Shown here: positions 17,475 to 26,575 of the stretch, piece after piece
How the letters are laid out: each line of letters begins with the position of its first letter
How positions within the stretch are numbered: the stretch's first letter is position 1
Assembly (NCBI RefSeq): GCF_029955155.1
Contig: NZ_JAPNOZ010000010.1
Location: 465,661 to 529,660, forward strand
DNA: 64,000 nucleotides
From: Psychrobacillus sp. NEAU-3TGS
Lineage (GTDB): Bacteria; Bacillota; Bacilli; Bacillales_A; Planococcaceae
Direction: 5' to 3'
The notes under the pieces: model-generated
What the model was told of the DNA's origin: nothing
The model's database searches: none
The model's input: the letters and a program-made list of their open reading frames with translations, nothing else
Position numbers and translations under genes: made by a program

Positions 17475-18653
17475 TTAACAAATGAGAGAATTTAAATCTC
17501 TTGGATAATAAGTTAGCATTTCTATACCACTATCTGTAACGAGGACTGTATCCGAATGTCTGAAACCACCAATTCCCTTCACATAAATTCCAGGTTCTAC
17601 TGTAACTACCATGCCTGGTTTTATTTCTGTATGATCTCCTAAGTCAAAGAATGGTGCCTCGTGACCAAGCAACCCAATATTATGACCTGTATGGTGACTT
17701 GTTAATTCTGTGATGCCTGCCTCTTTAAAGTACTTTTGGACTGTAGCTTCTACTGCAGAATATGGAATGCCTGGTTTAATCGCTGAAAGTGCAACATCCT
17801 GCGCTTCATACATGTGTTGGAAATACTTTTCTTGTTCCTTAGAAACCTCTTCAACAAACATGGTACGTTCCAACTCACTTTTATAGCCAAAAACATCGGC
17901 CGCGGCACCAGTAACCAATGTATCTCCTTTTCGAAGGACAAGGTTTTGAGTTACGGCATGTGGGAACGCTGACTCAGGTCCAATTTGTCCTCTAAAAATT
18001 GCATATGCTGTTTGGCCATGTGGCTTGTATTCAGAACCTAACGTTTCAATCATTGCCATCGTCGCTTCCATAGATGCTTTACTAGTAATCTCAATTTCAC
18101 TTAACCCAGCCTTCGTATATTTTTGCAGTAAGCGATGAGCTAAATTTCCCCAACGACATGACTCTTTGATTAACTCGATTTCCTTGTCAGATTTGACATA
18201 GCGCATTTCCTCTATAACCCATTTTAAAGATACAAACTCTTTAACTGTAATCATTTGATCAATCGATTGTCCTCGATACCCCATGGAAGAACCGTAACCG
18301 AGAGAGTCATAACCAACCGTTTTGTTTTCAAATCCATATTGAAGTAATAATTCTTTTAGATACTCCATCGGGTGCTTGATTCCTGGATATTCTGGATAAG
18401 AGTGAACATGATCAACTATACCGTATTCCTCTGCATGCTCATGCTCTAATGCTGGTAAGAATAAGTGAACCTTTTGACTTGGATCAATGAACAATCCTAT
18501 TGGTCGTTCCGTCGGATGAAAGTGAAACCCTGTTAAATAAAAGATATCCGTTACTGAAAAAATAACTGCTGCATCACAATTTTTCTCCGTTAATTTATGA
18601 AAGAATTTTTGCTGACGTTCTTGAAACTCACCTTTAGGAATAGCTAGTAACAT
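17475..18653 (-). CDS. M24-family (pita-bread) hydrolase lacking most metal ligands
   Basis: The protein is 392 residues from ATG 18653, nine bases after GGAGG; a TTG at 18659 is too close to that site. It has an N-terminal creatinase/prolidase domain (to about 150) and a C-terminal M24 domain. Of the five usual metal ligands the first Asp is replaced (GAAADVFGY), the second is Glu (GYKSELERT) and the last Glu is Ser (GFRHSD); only the His in TGHNIGL and the Glu in VEPGIYV remain. Creatinase and ectoine hydrolase show that M24 folds can work without metal, so an X-Pro peptidase function should not be assumed. It overlaps the ATPase gene upstream by 20 bases. Confidence 0.85.
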   Translation of the reverse strand: MLLAIPKGEFQERQQKFFHKLTEKNCDAAVIFSVTDIFYLTGFHFHPTERPIGLFIDPSQKVHLFLPALEHEHAEEYGIVDHVHSYPEYPGIKHPMEYLKELLLQYGFENKTVGYDSLGYGSSMGYRGQSIDQMITVKEFVSLKWVIEEMRYVKSDKEIELIKESCRWGNLAHRLLQKYTKAGLSEIEITSKASMEATMAMIETLGSEYKPHGQTAYAIFRGQIGPESAFPHAVTQNLVLRKGDTLVTGAAADVFGYKSELERTMFVEEVSKEQEKYFQHMYEAQDVALSAIKPGIPYSAVEATVQKYFKEAGITELTSHHTGHNIGLLGHEAPFFDLGDHTEIKPGMVVTVEPGIYVKGIGGFRHSDTVLVTDSGIEMLTYYPRDLNSLIC

Positions 18654-19641
18654 ACTCAATTTCCTCCTCGTTTTTTATATATAAATGGCAATTTGCCGTG
18701 TGACCTTTTTCGAATGTTGTTGGTTCTGGCATTTTAGTTTTACAAATTTCTAGAGCAAATGGGCATCTTGGATGGAATGCACAGCCAGATGGCGGATTCG
18801 CCGGGCTAGGAACATCCCCTTTTAGTATAATTCGTTTTTTTTCTTCTTTAGGATGTGCCACTGGAACAGCGGATAACAGGGCTTGTGTATATGGGTGTTT
18901 TGGATTTCGGAACAAATCTTCTGTATCAGCAACTTCAACGATTTTTCCTAAGTACATGACAGCTACACGGTCAGTCATATGTTGAATCACGCTTAAGTCA
19001 TGAGAGATAAATAAATAGGTCAATCCAAATTCCTTTTGTAGCTCAAGCATCAAGTTGATAACTTGAGACTGTACAGAAACATCCAGCGCTGAAACAGGTT
19101 CATCTGCAATGATAAAATCGGGCTGAAGGATGACCGCACGTGCAATCCCAATCCGCTGTCTTTGCCCTCCCGAGAATTCATGTGGGTATCTATCTAGATG
19201 ATATTCGGAAAGTCCGACGATTTTTAACATTGCTATGATTTTGCGCAGTCTTTCTTTTTTATCAAATTTGTTATGAACCTTTAGTGGTTCCATCAATATT
19301 TGCAAAATCGTTTTTTTCGGATTCAGGGAAGCATATGGATCCTGGAATACCATCTGCATCTGTTTTCGAAGCGACCGCATTTGCTCATATGGTAGTGACG
19401 CCAAATTTGTACCTTTAAAAATTACTTCCCCAGCTGTAGGTTCGACCAACCTTAAAATTGTTCGGCCTGTAGTTGATTTACCACAGCCAGATTCTCCTAC
19501 CAATGCAAAAGTTTCTCCTCGCATAACGGTAAAGTTCACATCATCTACAGCCCTTACAACGATTTTCTCCTTAAACATTCCTTGAGATATCTCATAATAC
19601 TTTTTCAAGTTTTTAACTGTTAACAATACTTCGTTCTTCAT
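18634..19641 (-). CDS. Dipeptide/oligopeptide ABC transporter ATP-binding protein (OppF/DppF type)
   Basis: The protein is 335 residues from ATG 19641, nine bases after an AAGGAGG site within the OppD-type gene; the longer frame to 19770 runs through that gene and is spurious. It shows Walker [10 protein letters not shown], the signature FSGGQRQRIGIARA, Walker B FIIADEPVSALDV and the C-terminal extension with cysteines (PPSGCAFHPRCPFALEIC) found in peptide importers. It forms the second ATPase half with the gene at 19613-20629. Confidence 0.92.
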   Translation of the reverse strand: MKNEVLLTVKNLKKYYEISQGMFKEKIVVRAVDDVNFTVMRGETFALVGESGCGKSTTGRTILRLVEPTAGEVIFKGTNLASLPYEQMRSLRKQMQMVFQDPYASLNPKKTILQILMEPLKVHNKFDKKERLRKIIAMLKIVGLSEYHLDRYPHEFSGGQRQRIGIARAVILQPDFIIADEPVSALDVSVQSQVINLMLELQKEFGLTYLFISHDLSVIQHMTDRVAVMYLGKIVEVADTEDLFRNPKHPYTQALLSAVPVAHPKEEKKRIILKGDVPSPANPPSGCAFHPRCPFALEICKTKMPEPTTFEKGHTANCHLYIKNEEEIEYVTSYS

Positions 19642-20629
19642 TCTGCATGACCTCCTTAACTGCCGGGTCCTGTAGCCAACACTTGCTAATATGTTTTCCC
19701 CGATTGAACGCAGGTGGTGTTTCCGCAAAACATTTTTCAAAGGCAAATGGACATCTATTTGCAAATACACAGCCTTCCCCTATCTCAGAGGGCTTTGGTA
19801 CTTGACCATCGATTGAAAATAATTTGCTCTTTCGTTCATTGTTAGAGGGTAGGGATTTCATAAGTCCTTGCGTATAAGGATGTAAAGGTCTATCAAATAA
19901 TTCATTTACCTCTGCCTCTTCCACTACCTCTCCAGCGTACATGACTACTACGCGATCACACATTTCAGCAACCACACTTAAATCATGGGTGATTAGCATT
20001 AAACTCATCTCATTTTTTACTTTAATCTCTTTTAATAGTTCTAGAATCTGAGCTTGAATTGTTACATCCAAGGCTGTGGTAGGTTCATCAGCAATCATAA
20101 GCTTTGGATGGCATAAGAGAGCAAGAGATATCATAACCCTTTGTCTCATTCCACCGGATAGTTGATGAGGGTATTCGTCAATTATTTGTTCTGCTCTTGG
20201 TAAACCAACCTGTTTTAGTACAGCAATAATATTGTTACGGATTTCTGACTTTGACATTTTTTTATGTTGTCTTAATGGTTCACTCAATTGTTCACCAATT
20301 GTAAATACAGGATTCAGAGATGTCATTGGCTCCTGAAAAATCATCGAAATTTCGTTGCCACGAAGTTTACGATATTCTTTCTCCTTCAATCTAGAGATAT
20401 CTCTATTATTGAATAGGATTTCGCCAGAGACAATTTCACTTGTCTTTATCGGTAGAAGTCCCATAACCGAAAGAGAAGTCACACTTTTTCCACACCCCGA
20501 CTCACCAACAATTCCCAATGTTTCTCCTTTTTTCACATGAAAGTTGACTCCTCGTATAGGTTGAGATGTCTCCTTACCATTTCTAAAACGAATTCGTAGG
20601 TCGTTCACTTGTAGAACCTTATCTGACAT
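19613..20629 (-). CDS. Dipeptide/oligopeptide ABC transporter ATP-binding protein (OppD/DppD type)
   Basis: The protein is 338 residues from the second in-frame ATG at 20629, six bases after GGGGGG; the first ATG at 20635 directly abuts that site. It shows Walker [10 protein letters not shown], signature LSGGMRQRV, Walker [13 protein letters not shown] and a cysteine-bearing C-terminal motif ([17 protein letters not shown]). It overlaps the downstream OppF-type gene by 29 bases, as is usual for co-assembled ATPases. Confidence 0.92.
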   Translation of the reverse strand: MSDKVLQVNDLRIRFRNGKETSQPIRGVNFHVKKGETLGIVGESGCGKSVTSLSVMGLLPIKTSEIVSGEILFNNRDISRLKEKEYRKLRGNEISMIFQEPMTSLNPVFTIGEQLSEPLRQHKKMSKSEIRNNIIAVLKQVGLPRAEQIIDEYPHQLSGGMRQRVMISLALLCHPKLMIADEPTTALDVTIQAQILELLKEIKVKNEMSLMLITHDLSVVAEMCDRVVVMYAGEVVEEAEVNELFDRPLHPYTQGLMKSLPSNNERKSKLFSIDGQVPKPSEIGEGCVFANRCPFAFEKCFAETPPAFNRGKHISKCWLQDPAVKEVMQNEERSIVNS

Positions 20630-20644
20630 AATCATCCCCCCTTG

Positions 20645-21547
20645 TTATTCACCTTTCAATTCCGGATCCAATGTATCACGAAGCCAATCTCCAAAAAGGT
20701 TAACACCGAGAGCCGTAATCATAATAGCGATTCCTGGGAATGTGATTAACCACCATGAACTGAATATATAATCTTTTCCTTCATTTAGCATGTTTCCCCA
20801 TGCGGGTTCAGGTGGTTGTACTCCAAACCCCAAGAAGCTTACAGATGCCTCGGCAATAATATAAGTACCAATTTGCAGGGAGGACAGAATGATAATAGGA
20901 GTAAACAAGTTTGGCAGAATATGTTTAAACAATATTCCAATTCTCGTTACGCCTGTCGCTACGCAAGCAGTGATAAATTCCTTTTCACGAAGTGCAAGAA
21001 CCTCACTCCTAATGACGCGAGCAAATATAACCCATCCCCCTATTGCTAGTGAAATGATGATATTACGAAGGCCTGATCCAATAATCGCATTGATGACCAA
21101 TACCAACAGAATGAATGGAAAACTTAATTGAACATCCACAATCCGCATTAAAATTACATCAACCCAACCTCTGAAATAACCAGAAATAATTCCGACAATT
21201 GTTCCGAAAGTACCAGCGATTAGCACAGTTGTTAGACCGATAATGACGGACACTCTGGCACCAAGAATAATTCTAGAAAAAATATCTCGTCCTAGCTGAT
21301 CTGTCCCTAAAAGATGTCCATCCGTCATAGGGGGTAATAATTTCTTACCGAAATCCGCAAGAAGAGGATCATAAGGTACAATCCATTGACCAAAAATACT
21401 GATAAATAGCAAGAGTATCATGATAAGAAATCCGACCATTCCTGTCCAACTTCTTAGTAAATTAGAGAAAAACGTAACTACAGCTGATTGTTTCTTGGCC
21501 TTTATTGATTGTGTTGTATGAGTTACCTTTGGAATATTAACAGTCAT
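20645..21547 (-). CDS. Dipeptide ABC transporter permease (OppC/DppC type)
   Basis: This 300-residue inner-membrane protein has one N-terminal helix, the DppC motif FSRIILGARVSVIIGL, a five-helix BPD_transp_1 core and a coupling loop (EFITACVATGVTRIGILFKHILPN). The conserved end VNLFGDWLRDTLDPEL is intact. Its start is eight bases after the upstream permease stop. Confidence 0.92.
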   Translation of the reverse strand: MTVNIPKVTHTTQSIKAKKQSAVVTFFSNLLRSWTGMVGFLIMILLLFISIFGQWIVPYDPLLADFGKKLLPPMTDGHLLGTDQLGRDIFSRIILGARVSVIIGLTTVLIAGTFGTIVGIISGYFRGWVDVILMRIVDVQLSFPFILLVLVINAIIGSGLRNIIISLAIGGWVIFARVIRSEVLALREKEFITACVATGVTRIGILFKHILPNLFTPIIILSSLQIGTYIIAEASVSFLGFGVQPPEPAWGNMLNEGKDYIFSSWWLITFPGIAIMITALGVNLFGDWLRDTLDPELKGE

Positions 21548-21555
21548 AATCTCAC

Positions 21556-22474
21556 CTACTTCACTCGAATTTGCGGATTAACATATGCATACAAAACATC
21601 TGCAATAAAATTAATCACTGCATAAATTAGGGCTATGATAAATACTCCAGCCAGAACTATTGGAAAGTCTCGATTCATAAGCGACTGCATTAACAATCTT
21701 CCAATTCCAGGCCAAGCAAATACAACCTCGGTTATCACGGCTCCTCCAAGTAATGTTCCTAGATCAAGAGCTACTAATGTAATTATTGGAATGAGAGAGT
21801 TTTTAAGCGCATAACGCCCTATTAATCTAAGAGTTGGCACTCCAGATGCCTTAGCTGTCCTAATGTAATCTTTTCTAAGTACATCCAGCATGGTAGACCT
21901 CGTGAAGCGTGTAAATCTTGCCACGCTATAAGCAGCTAGAGTCACCATCGGCAGTATTAAGTGAGTGATAGAACCCGCCCCACCAGATGGAAGCATGTTC
22001 AATTGAGCCGCAAAAAAGTATATAAGCAAAAGACCCAACCAAAAGCTTGGTACCGCTTGTCCGAGTACGGTAAAGGCGACAGCAATTCGATCAAAAATTG
22101 AATTTCTTCTAAATGCCGATAGAACACCAAGTGGTATGGAAATCAGTAAGGATAAAACTAATGCAGATATGGCTAATTGGAAAGTAGCCGGCAAACGATC
22201 TAATACTAAAGGCAATGCATCCTCTCTACTTCGTAAAGATTGACCGAAGTCTCCTTGAACAGCATTTACCATGAAATCTCCATACTGAACATAGATAGGA
22301 CGATTAAATCCTAATTTTTCCCTATATTCTTCTATTTGTTCCCTCGGTGCATCAGGAGGTAAGAACAGCGCAGTCGGATCTCCAGATAGTCTTATCAAAA
22401 AAAAATACAACTGTAAGTGCTAATAAAACAACAACTCCAACTTGAATTAGCCTTTTAATCACAAAATCAAGCAT
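21556..22474 (-). pseudogene. Dipeptide ABC transporter permease (OppB/DppB type), frameshifted near the N-terminus
   Basis: A proper start at ATG 22474 after GGGAGG encodes MLDFVIKRLIQVGVVVLLAL and then runs into a nine-T tract on the coding strand (A9 at 22397-22405). The remaining 284 residues (FLIRLSGDPTALFLPPDA onwards, with the EAA-type loop and a normal C-terminus) are one frame off. Eight T would restore a permease of about 306 residues. Because the rest of the operon is intact, a sequencing error, phase variation or polymerase slippage at T9 are as likely as true loss. Confidence 0.8.
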
Positions 22475-22569
22475 ACGTTACCTCCCTCTCGTAACCTATA
22501 TTTCTTGTATTCTTAAGGAGAAAAGGAGGATCGAAACCCTCCTTACCTATTAGCCGCTATTATAGTTCT

Positions 22570-24120
22570 TTAATTCCATGACATTTCAAAGGCTTGTATT
22601 TTTTCATCTACACGAGGCTTAAAGTTCAAATCTTTTCTTACAGCATATAAATCCGCCTGTTGCCATAATGGAACCCATGCAGCTTTTTCCACTAGAGCAT
22701 TTTGAAGCTCAGCATATCCATTGAATCTTTTTTCTTCATCAAATAATGCATTTGTTTCATAAATTTTCGCTTCGATATCTTCATCATAAAAACCACTATA
22801 TGGTGCTACTTCTGTAAAGAGATTTTCAATTGTGGATTGTGGATCAAATGCAGGACCCCATCCTAGTATGAACATATCCTTCATTTCTCTATTTCTGATT
22901 TTCTCTAAATGAGCACCCCATTCATTTACTTGAACATTGACTTTCACACCGATTCGCTGTAATTGAGCCGCAATGGCTTGAGCTACTTGAGTATCCATCG
23001 GATAACGACCATTCGGTGTATCCAACGTCAATGTTAAAGACTCAGGCTCATATCCAGCCTCCTTTAGTAAACTTTTCGCTTTTTCAGGATCGAATTCGTA
23101 GCCCTTTGTTTCAATGTAACCAGTATTGATAACTGCAAGAGGACCTGTCATTTTTGTACCATTTCCATTTAACACCGCTTCGATTAGTTCATCGACATCC
23201 ACAGCATGATTCAATGCTTGACGAACCTTTTCATCTTTCAATGGACCGTCATAAAATGTATTTAAGGCAAGGTAGTTTATACGAGCTGATGGAACCTTTT
23301 CAACTTTCGAGTCATCGTCACTTTCAATTTTTCCAACGGAATCCACTGGTATATTTTTGAACATATCCACTTCGTTACTTAAAAAGGCGGAAAGACGAGA
23401 GCTGAACTCTGGAATATAACGGAACTCTAATTTTTTTATCTCAGGAGTTCCTTTCCAATAATCTTCATTGGCTTCTAATTTCAAGTAATTATCCCGAGAC
23501 CATTCTACAAATTTATAAGCTCCAGTTCCTATAGGTTTCTTAGCCGCTTCATCCGTTCCTACCTCTTCCACATATCCAGGTTCCATAATCAGTAAATCTT
23601 CCGTAATACGTTGGATTAAGCTTGGAAACGGTTTAGATGTTTTGATTTCTACTTCAAAAGGTGAAACTACCTTTACTTCTTCCACATCTACCCATCTGGA
23701 TTTATAAAATGATTGATTTGCATCATCTAAAATATAATCAATACTATACTTAACCGAATTTGCATCAAAGTCTGCTCCATTGTGGAATTTAACTCCTTCT
23801 TTTAATGTTAAATGCCAAGTCAGCTCATCTACATTTTTCCATTCTTCAGCAAGTACAGGAACGAATTCACCGCTTTGCCCATCTCGATCAATTAGAGGGT
23901 CGTAAATATTGCGAATTTGTGTATCTGTCACATAGTTCACATCTGAGTTAGCAATGAGGGTTCCAGCATCAGCCTCAAAGGCAATAACAAGACTATCTTT
24001 AGTGGAGGTAGAAGAATCCCCATCTCCATCTGAATTACTAGTACCTGCTGTTCCTTCAGTACAACCTGATAAAATTAACAAAAGACTTAAAACTAGCAAA
24101 ACCAATGAATTTTTTCTCAT
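22570..24120 (-). CDS. Dipeptide/oligopeptide ABC transporter substrate-binding lipoprotein
   Basis: This 516-residue SBP_bac_5 protein has a lipoprotein signal (hydrophobic stretch then LSGC, Cys about residue 20) followed by a Gly/Ser/Asp-rich linker. Family features include IRNIYDPLIDRDGQSGEFVP, LKEGVKFHNGADFDANSVKY and PIGTGAYKF. It delivers peptides to the permeases encoded downstream. It begins 14 bases after the MarR gene, so the regulator leads the operon. Confidence 0.92.
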   Translation of the reverse strand: MRKNSLVLLVLSLLLILSGCTEGTAGTSNSDGDGDSSTSTKDSLVIAFEADAGTLIANSDVNYVTDTQIRNIYDPLIDRDGQSGEFVPVLAEEWKNVDELTWHLTLKEGVKFHNGADFDANSVKYSIDYILDDANQSFYKSRWVDVEEVKVVSPFEVEIKTSKPFPSLIQRITEDLLIMEPGYVEEVGTDEAAKKPIGTGAYKFVEWSRDNYLKLEANEDYWKGTPEIKKLEFRYIPEFSSRLSAFLSNEVDMFKNIPVDSVGKIESDDDSKVEKVPSARINYLALNTFYDGPLKDEKVRQALNHAVDVDELIEAVLNGNGTKMTGPLAVINTGYIETKGYEFDPEKAKSLLKEAGYEPESLTLTLDTPNGRYPMDTQVAQAIAAQLQRIGVKVNVQVNEWGAHLEKIRNREMKDMFILGWGPAFDPQSTIENLFTEVAPYSGFYDEDIEAKIYETNALFDEEKRFNGYAELQNALVEKAAWVPLWQQADLYAVRKDLNFKPRVDEKIQAFEMSWN

Positions 24121-24134
24121 ATTTTAGTTCCCCC

Positions 24135-24569
24135 TTATCGAATTTTTGGATATAAAATTTCCTCTATTTTTTGCATTGACTCAATTAAAACCTCGATTTC
24201 TTTTTCAGCTATGCCGTCTATCATACCCTCAACATTAAGACTTGCTTTATCAGCAAGTGTTTTAAGTGCCTCTCCCCCTAAGTCTGTTAGTTTTATATGT
24301 TGAATCCGTCGATCCTCTTCCGAAAAACTTTTAATTATCAGCCCATCTCGTTCAAAATGCTTAAGGATTCTACTCATATAGCTTTTATCTAATAGAAAAT
24401 AATTCGATAAATAGGCAGCTGTACAGTCATTACGAGTAGAAATTTCAAACAATATTAAAGCCTCTGTAGCTGAATAAGGACTCTCATCTGTGTATAAATT
24501 AAAAAGCCCCATTGTGCGAGTGTAAAATCGGTTAAATCTTTTAATTTTTTGTACATTATTTTCTGACAT
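24135..24569 (-). CDS. MarR-family transcriptional regulator
   Basis: This 144-residue winged-helix protein has the recognition region CTAAYLSNYFLLDKSYMSRI and the wing IIKSFSEEDRRIQHIKLT. It is the first gene of the peptide transporter operon and probably autoregulates it. On the minus strand TTGACT (24628-24633) and TAAAGT (24605-24610), 17 bases apart, may be its promoter. Confidence 0.88.
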   Translation of the reverse strand: MSENNVQKIKRFNRFYTRTMGLFNLYTDESPYSATEALILFEISTRNDCTAAYLSNYFLLDKSYMSRILKHFERDGLIIKSFSEEDRRIQHIKLTDLGGEALKTLADKASLNVEGMIDGIAEKEIEVLIESMQKIEEILYPKIR

Positions 24570-24923
24570 ATTTAAATATTCACTATCCTTCGAATTTTAA
24601 GTTTACTTTATATTAGAAAGTGGCTTTAGTCAACTATTTTTTTAGGAATTTATTGATAGTGCTACTCCCCCTCTTTTGTAGAGGGTAATCTTTAGGGGAA
24701 ACTGCTTTTCACAATTCCACTTTTAGGCAACGAATTATGTAAACGCAAAATAACGCCCACCTATTCGTTAAGTGGACGTTACTTCATATTTACCTATGTT
24801 AATTGAACTGAATAGTATTAATTGTAGGAATTCCTAACATCGGGGAGGGTTTGAATTGCACTTAAGACTTAATTTGATTTGAAGTATGAACAATTTAGAG
24901 TGGACACCACTACTTACAAATCA
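24570..24923. other. Intergenic stretch with a promoter and a dispersed hairpin
   Basis: The left end holds the probable MarR promoter. A hairpin of the dispersed family (TAACGCCCACCT with AAGTGGACGTTA, 24751-24781) follows and may end transcription of the TauE/SafE gene. I see no coding frame. Confidence 0.5.
24751..24781 (-). terminator. Dispersed hairpin, diverged copy
   Basis: The arms TAACGCCCACCT and AAGTGGACGTTA are related to the hairpins at 3758, 16453 and 59308 but with compensating changes (GC for AC, GT for GT), as expected if the structure is kept. Confidence 0.5.
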
Positions 24924-25646
24924 TCAAGACAAAATACTATCAATTAAGAGGTAAATCCCAGTACCTCCTAAAAGGATGTATGTAAAAATCTTAAATACTT
25001 GTTGATTTAAATATTTGAATAGAATTTGCCCTATGATCAATCCTATAAATACAGCAGGAATGGCATACAAACTAGAACGCCAGATAAGCATATCTGTACC
25101 GGTTAAAAATAGCTGTGATAACAAACTAATGAGATAGATAAATAAGAAAAACGCTAAAGTGGTGGCTCTAGTTTTTTCTTTTCCGGTGTTTGTGCCTGCA
25201 AAGTATATCAACAACGGGGGTCCTGGCATACCTATGCTTATGGTTAAAACCCCAGATATTCCACCTACTATATAATCTCTAGCCGTAGTCGATTTGAATC
25301 TAACGTTAACAATTAACATTAAAGTTAGCAACAATAAAATGATACTAATCAGCAGTTTAAACGTCTTAATATCAACCGTTATATAAATTAGACCACCTAA
25401 TGGAAGTCCCATAATGCTACCTAAAACTAATTTTTTCAACAAATATGTATCAATATTCTTTTTGACTTTCATGATTAATGATAAGGAGATGATCAAGGAA
25501 AGGATAATATTTATTTGAATGGCTTCTGAAGGTGCAAATAGCAACAATAAAAAAGGTGTCGCCATAATCGAAAATCCAAAGCCAGTGCTTGTTTGTAAAA
25601 TCGATGCCACGAGAATAATACAAATATATATAAAGAAGTTTTCCAA
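24924..25646 (-). CDS. TauE/SafE-family permease
   Basis: The protein is 240 residues if it starts at TTG 25646, seven bases after GGAGG; the ATG at 25670 precedes that site and would place it inside the gene. It has about eight membrane helices in two halves (ILQTSTGFGFSIMATPFLLL and the repeat GISGVLTISIGMPGPPLLIYF). The family exports or takes up small sulfonates, sulfite or other anions. A scrambled second copy lies at 47042-47608. It lies behind the GntR gene and its terminator. Confidence 0.85.
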   Translation of the reverse strand: MENFFIYICIILVASILQTSTGFGFSIMATPFLLLLFAPSEAIQINIILSLIISLSLIMKVKKNIDTYLLKKLVLGSIMGLPLGGLIYITVDIKTFKLLISIILLLLTLMLIVNVRFKSTTARDYIVGGISGVLTISIGMPGPPLLIYFAGTNTGKEKTRATTLAFFLFIYLISLLSQLFLTGTDMLIWRSSLYAIPAVFIGLIIGQILFKYLNQQVFKIFTYILLGGTGIYLLIDSILS

Positions 25647-25690
25647 GCTTATACCTCCTATAAATAACATAAGAGCAGATATTTTTACAA

Positions 25691-25729
25691 AATAAAGTGG
25701 CTGAAGATGAAAATATCAGCCACTTTATT
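25691..25729 (-). terminator. Terminator of the GntR gene
   Basis: A perfect 14-base stem (AATAAAGTGGCTGA/TCAGCCACTTTATT) with an 11-base loop lies between the GntR stop and the TauE/SafE gene. It could still allow some read-through into the permease. Confidence 0.8.
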
Positions 25730-25745
25730 ATGTCTCTTATAGCAT

Positions 25746-26423
25746 TCAGTCACCTAATATTTTCTTCCGTACATATCTTAAATGATTATACATTTGATTG
25801 AACGATTCATAGGGATCTCTTTTCTTTAATGCTTCATATATTGCTACATGATGCTCGATTGTAATAGAAGGTTCTCGGTAAGTAATCAAGCTATCCGTCT
25901 TTTCATGTGTGATAAGAAGGGAATCTATCATTCCTTCGACTACTGGATTATTTGCACTTTGGGCAATTAGCCGATGAAATTCCTTATCTAATTTTCCGTA
26001 ATCACTATTTGGGTTTTCTTGAATTCTATCAATCGTTTCTTTTATTTTTTCTAGTTGATCATCGGATATTTTTTCAGCTGCAATTGTAACAAGTCCCAAT
26101 TCTAAAGTCATTCGTGCTTCAATAACGGCAGGAATATTATTAATCGACAATGCAAGCATCGCTTTGAATGGACTGCTTCCCACCTTATCATTGACAAAAG
26201 TACCGCTTCGAGGTCTTCTGTTTATAATTTCTAACGTTTCCAGTGAGCCTAGTGCCTCTCGTAATACTGGGCGGCTTACATCAAGCTGCTCCATCAATGA
26301 CATTTCAGAAGGCAATTTATCGCCCGGCTTCAATTGACCGCTCGTTATCATATAAATAACCTGTTCTATCACCTGCTGGGATAAAGTACTCCTACGGATA
26401 GTGTCCATTGTATGCTCCTTCAT
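25746..26423 (-). CDS. GntR-family regulator, FadR (FCD) subfamily
   Basis: The protein is 225 residues from ATG 26423 after AAAGGAGGG. The N-terminal winged helix (LSQQVIEQVIYMITSGQLKPGDKLPSEMSLMEQL with SRPVLREALGSLE) is joined to a helical FCD ligand domain with the usual Asp/His metal pattern (KLDKEFHRLIAQSANNP). FadR-type members bind TNGTNNNACNA; exactly that motif occurs at 33515-33525 before the KdgD gene. It probably represses the sugar-acid-like cluster encoded upstream on the same strand. Confidence 0.88.
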   Translation of the reverse strand: MKEHTMDTIRRSTLSQQVIEQVIYMITSGQLKPGDKLPSEMSLMEQLDVSRPVLREALGSLETLEIINRRPRSGTFVNDKVGSSPFKAMLALSINNIPAVIEARMTLELGLVTIAAEKISDDQLEKIKETIDRIQENPNSDYGKLDKEFHRLIAQSANNPVVEGMIDSLLITHEKTDSLITYREPSITIEHHVAIYEALKKRDPYESFNQMYNHLRYVRKKILGD

Positions 26424-26510
26424 TAAATCCCTCCTTTCCATAAAAATAATCGAGAATTTCTTTATAACAATTATACACTAAAATCTCTTCGGAATTTCAT
26501 AATACTATGT

Positions 26511-26545
26511 AAAAAGAGAATGAAGTCGTATTCCACTGCATTCTC
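26511..26545 (-). terminator. Terminator of the TRAP transporter operon
   Basis: Eleven-base arms GAGAATGAAGT/ACTGCATTCTC (one mismatch) with an eight-base loop are followed on the minus strand by five T. It lies 31 bases after the DctM stop. Confidence 0.75.
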
Positions 26546-26575
26546 CCTCTTCGTTCATTTAATCCTCAAAATACT

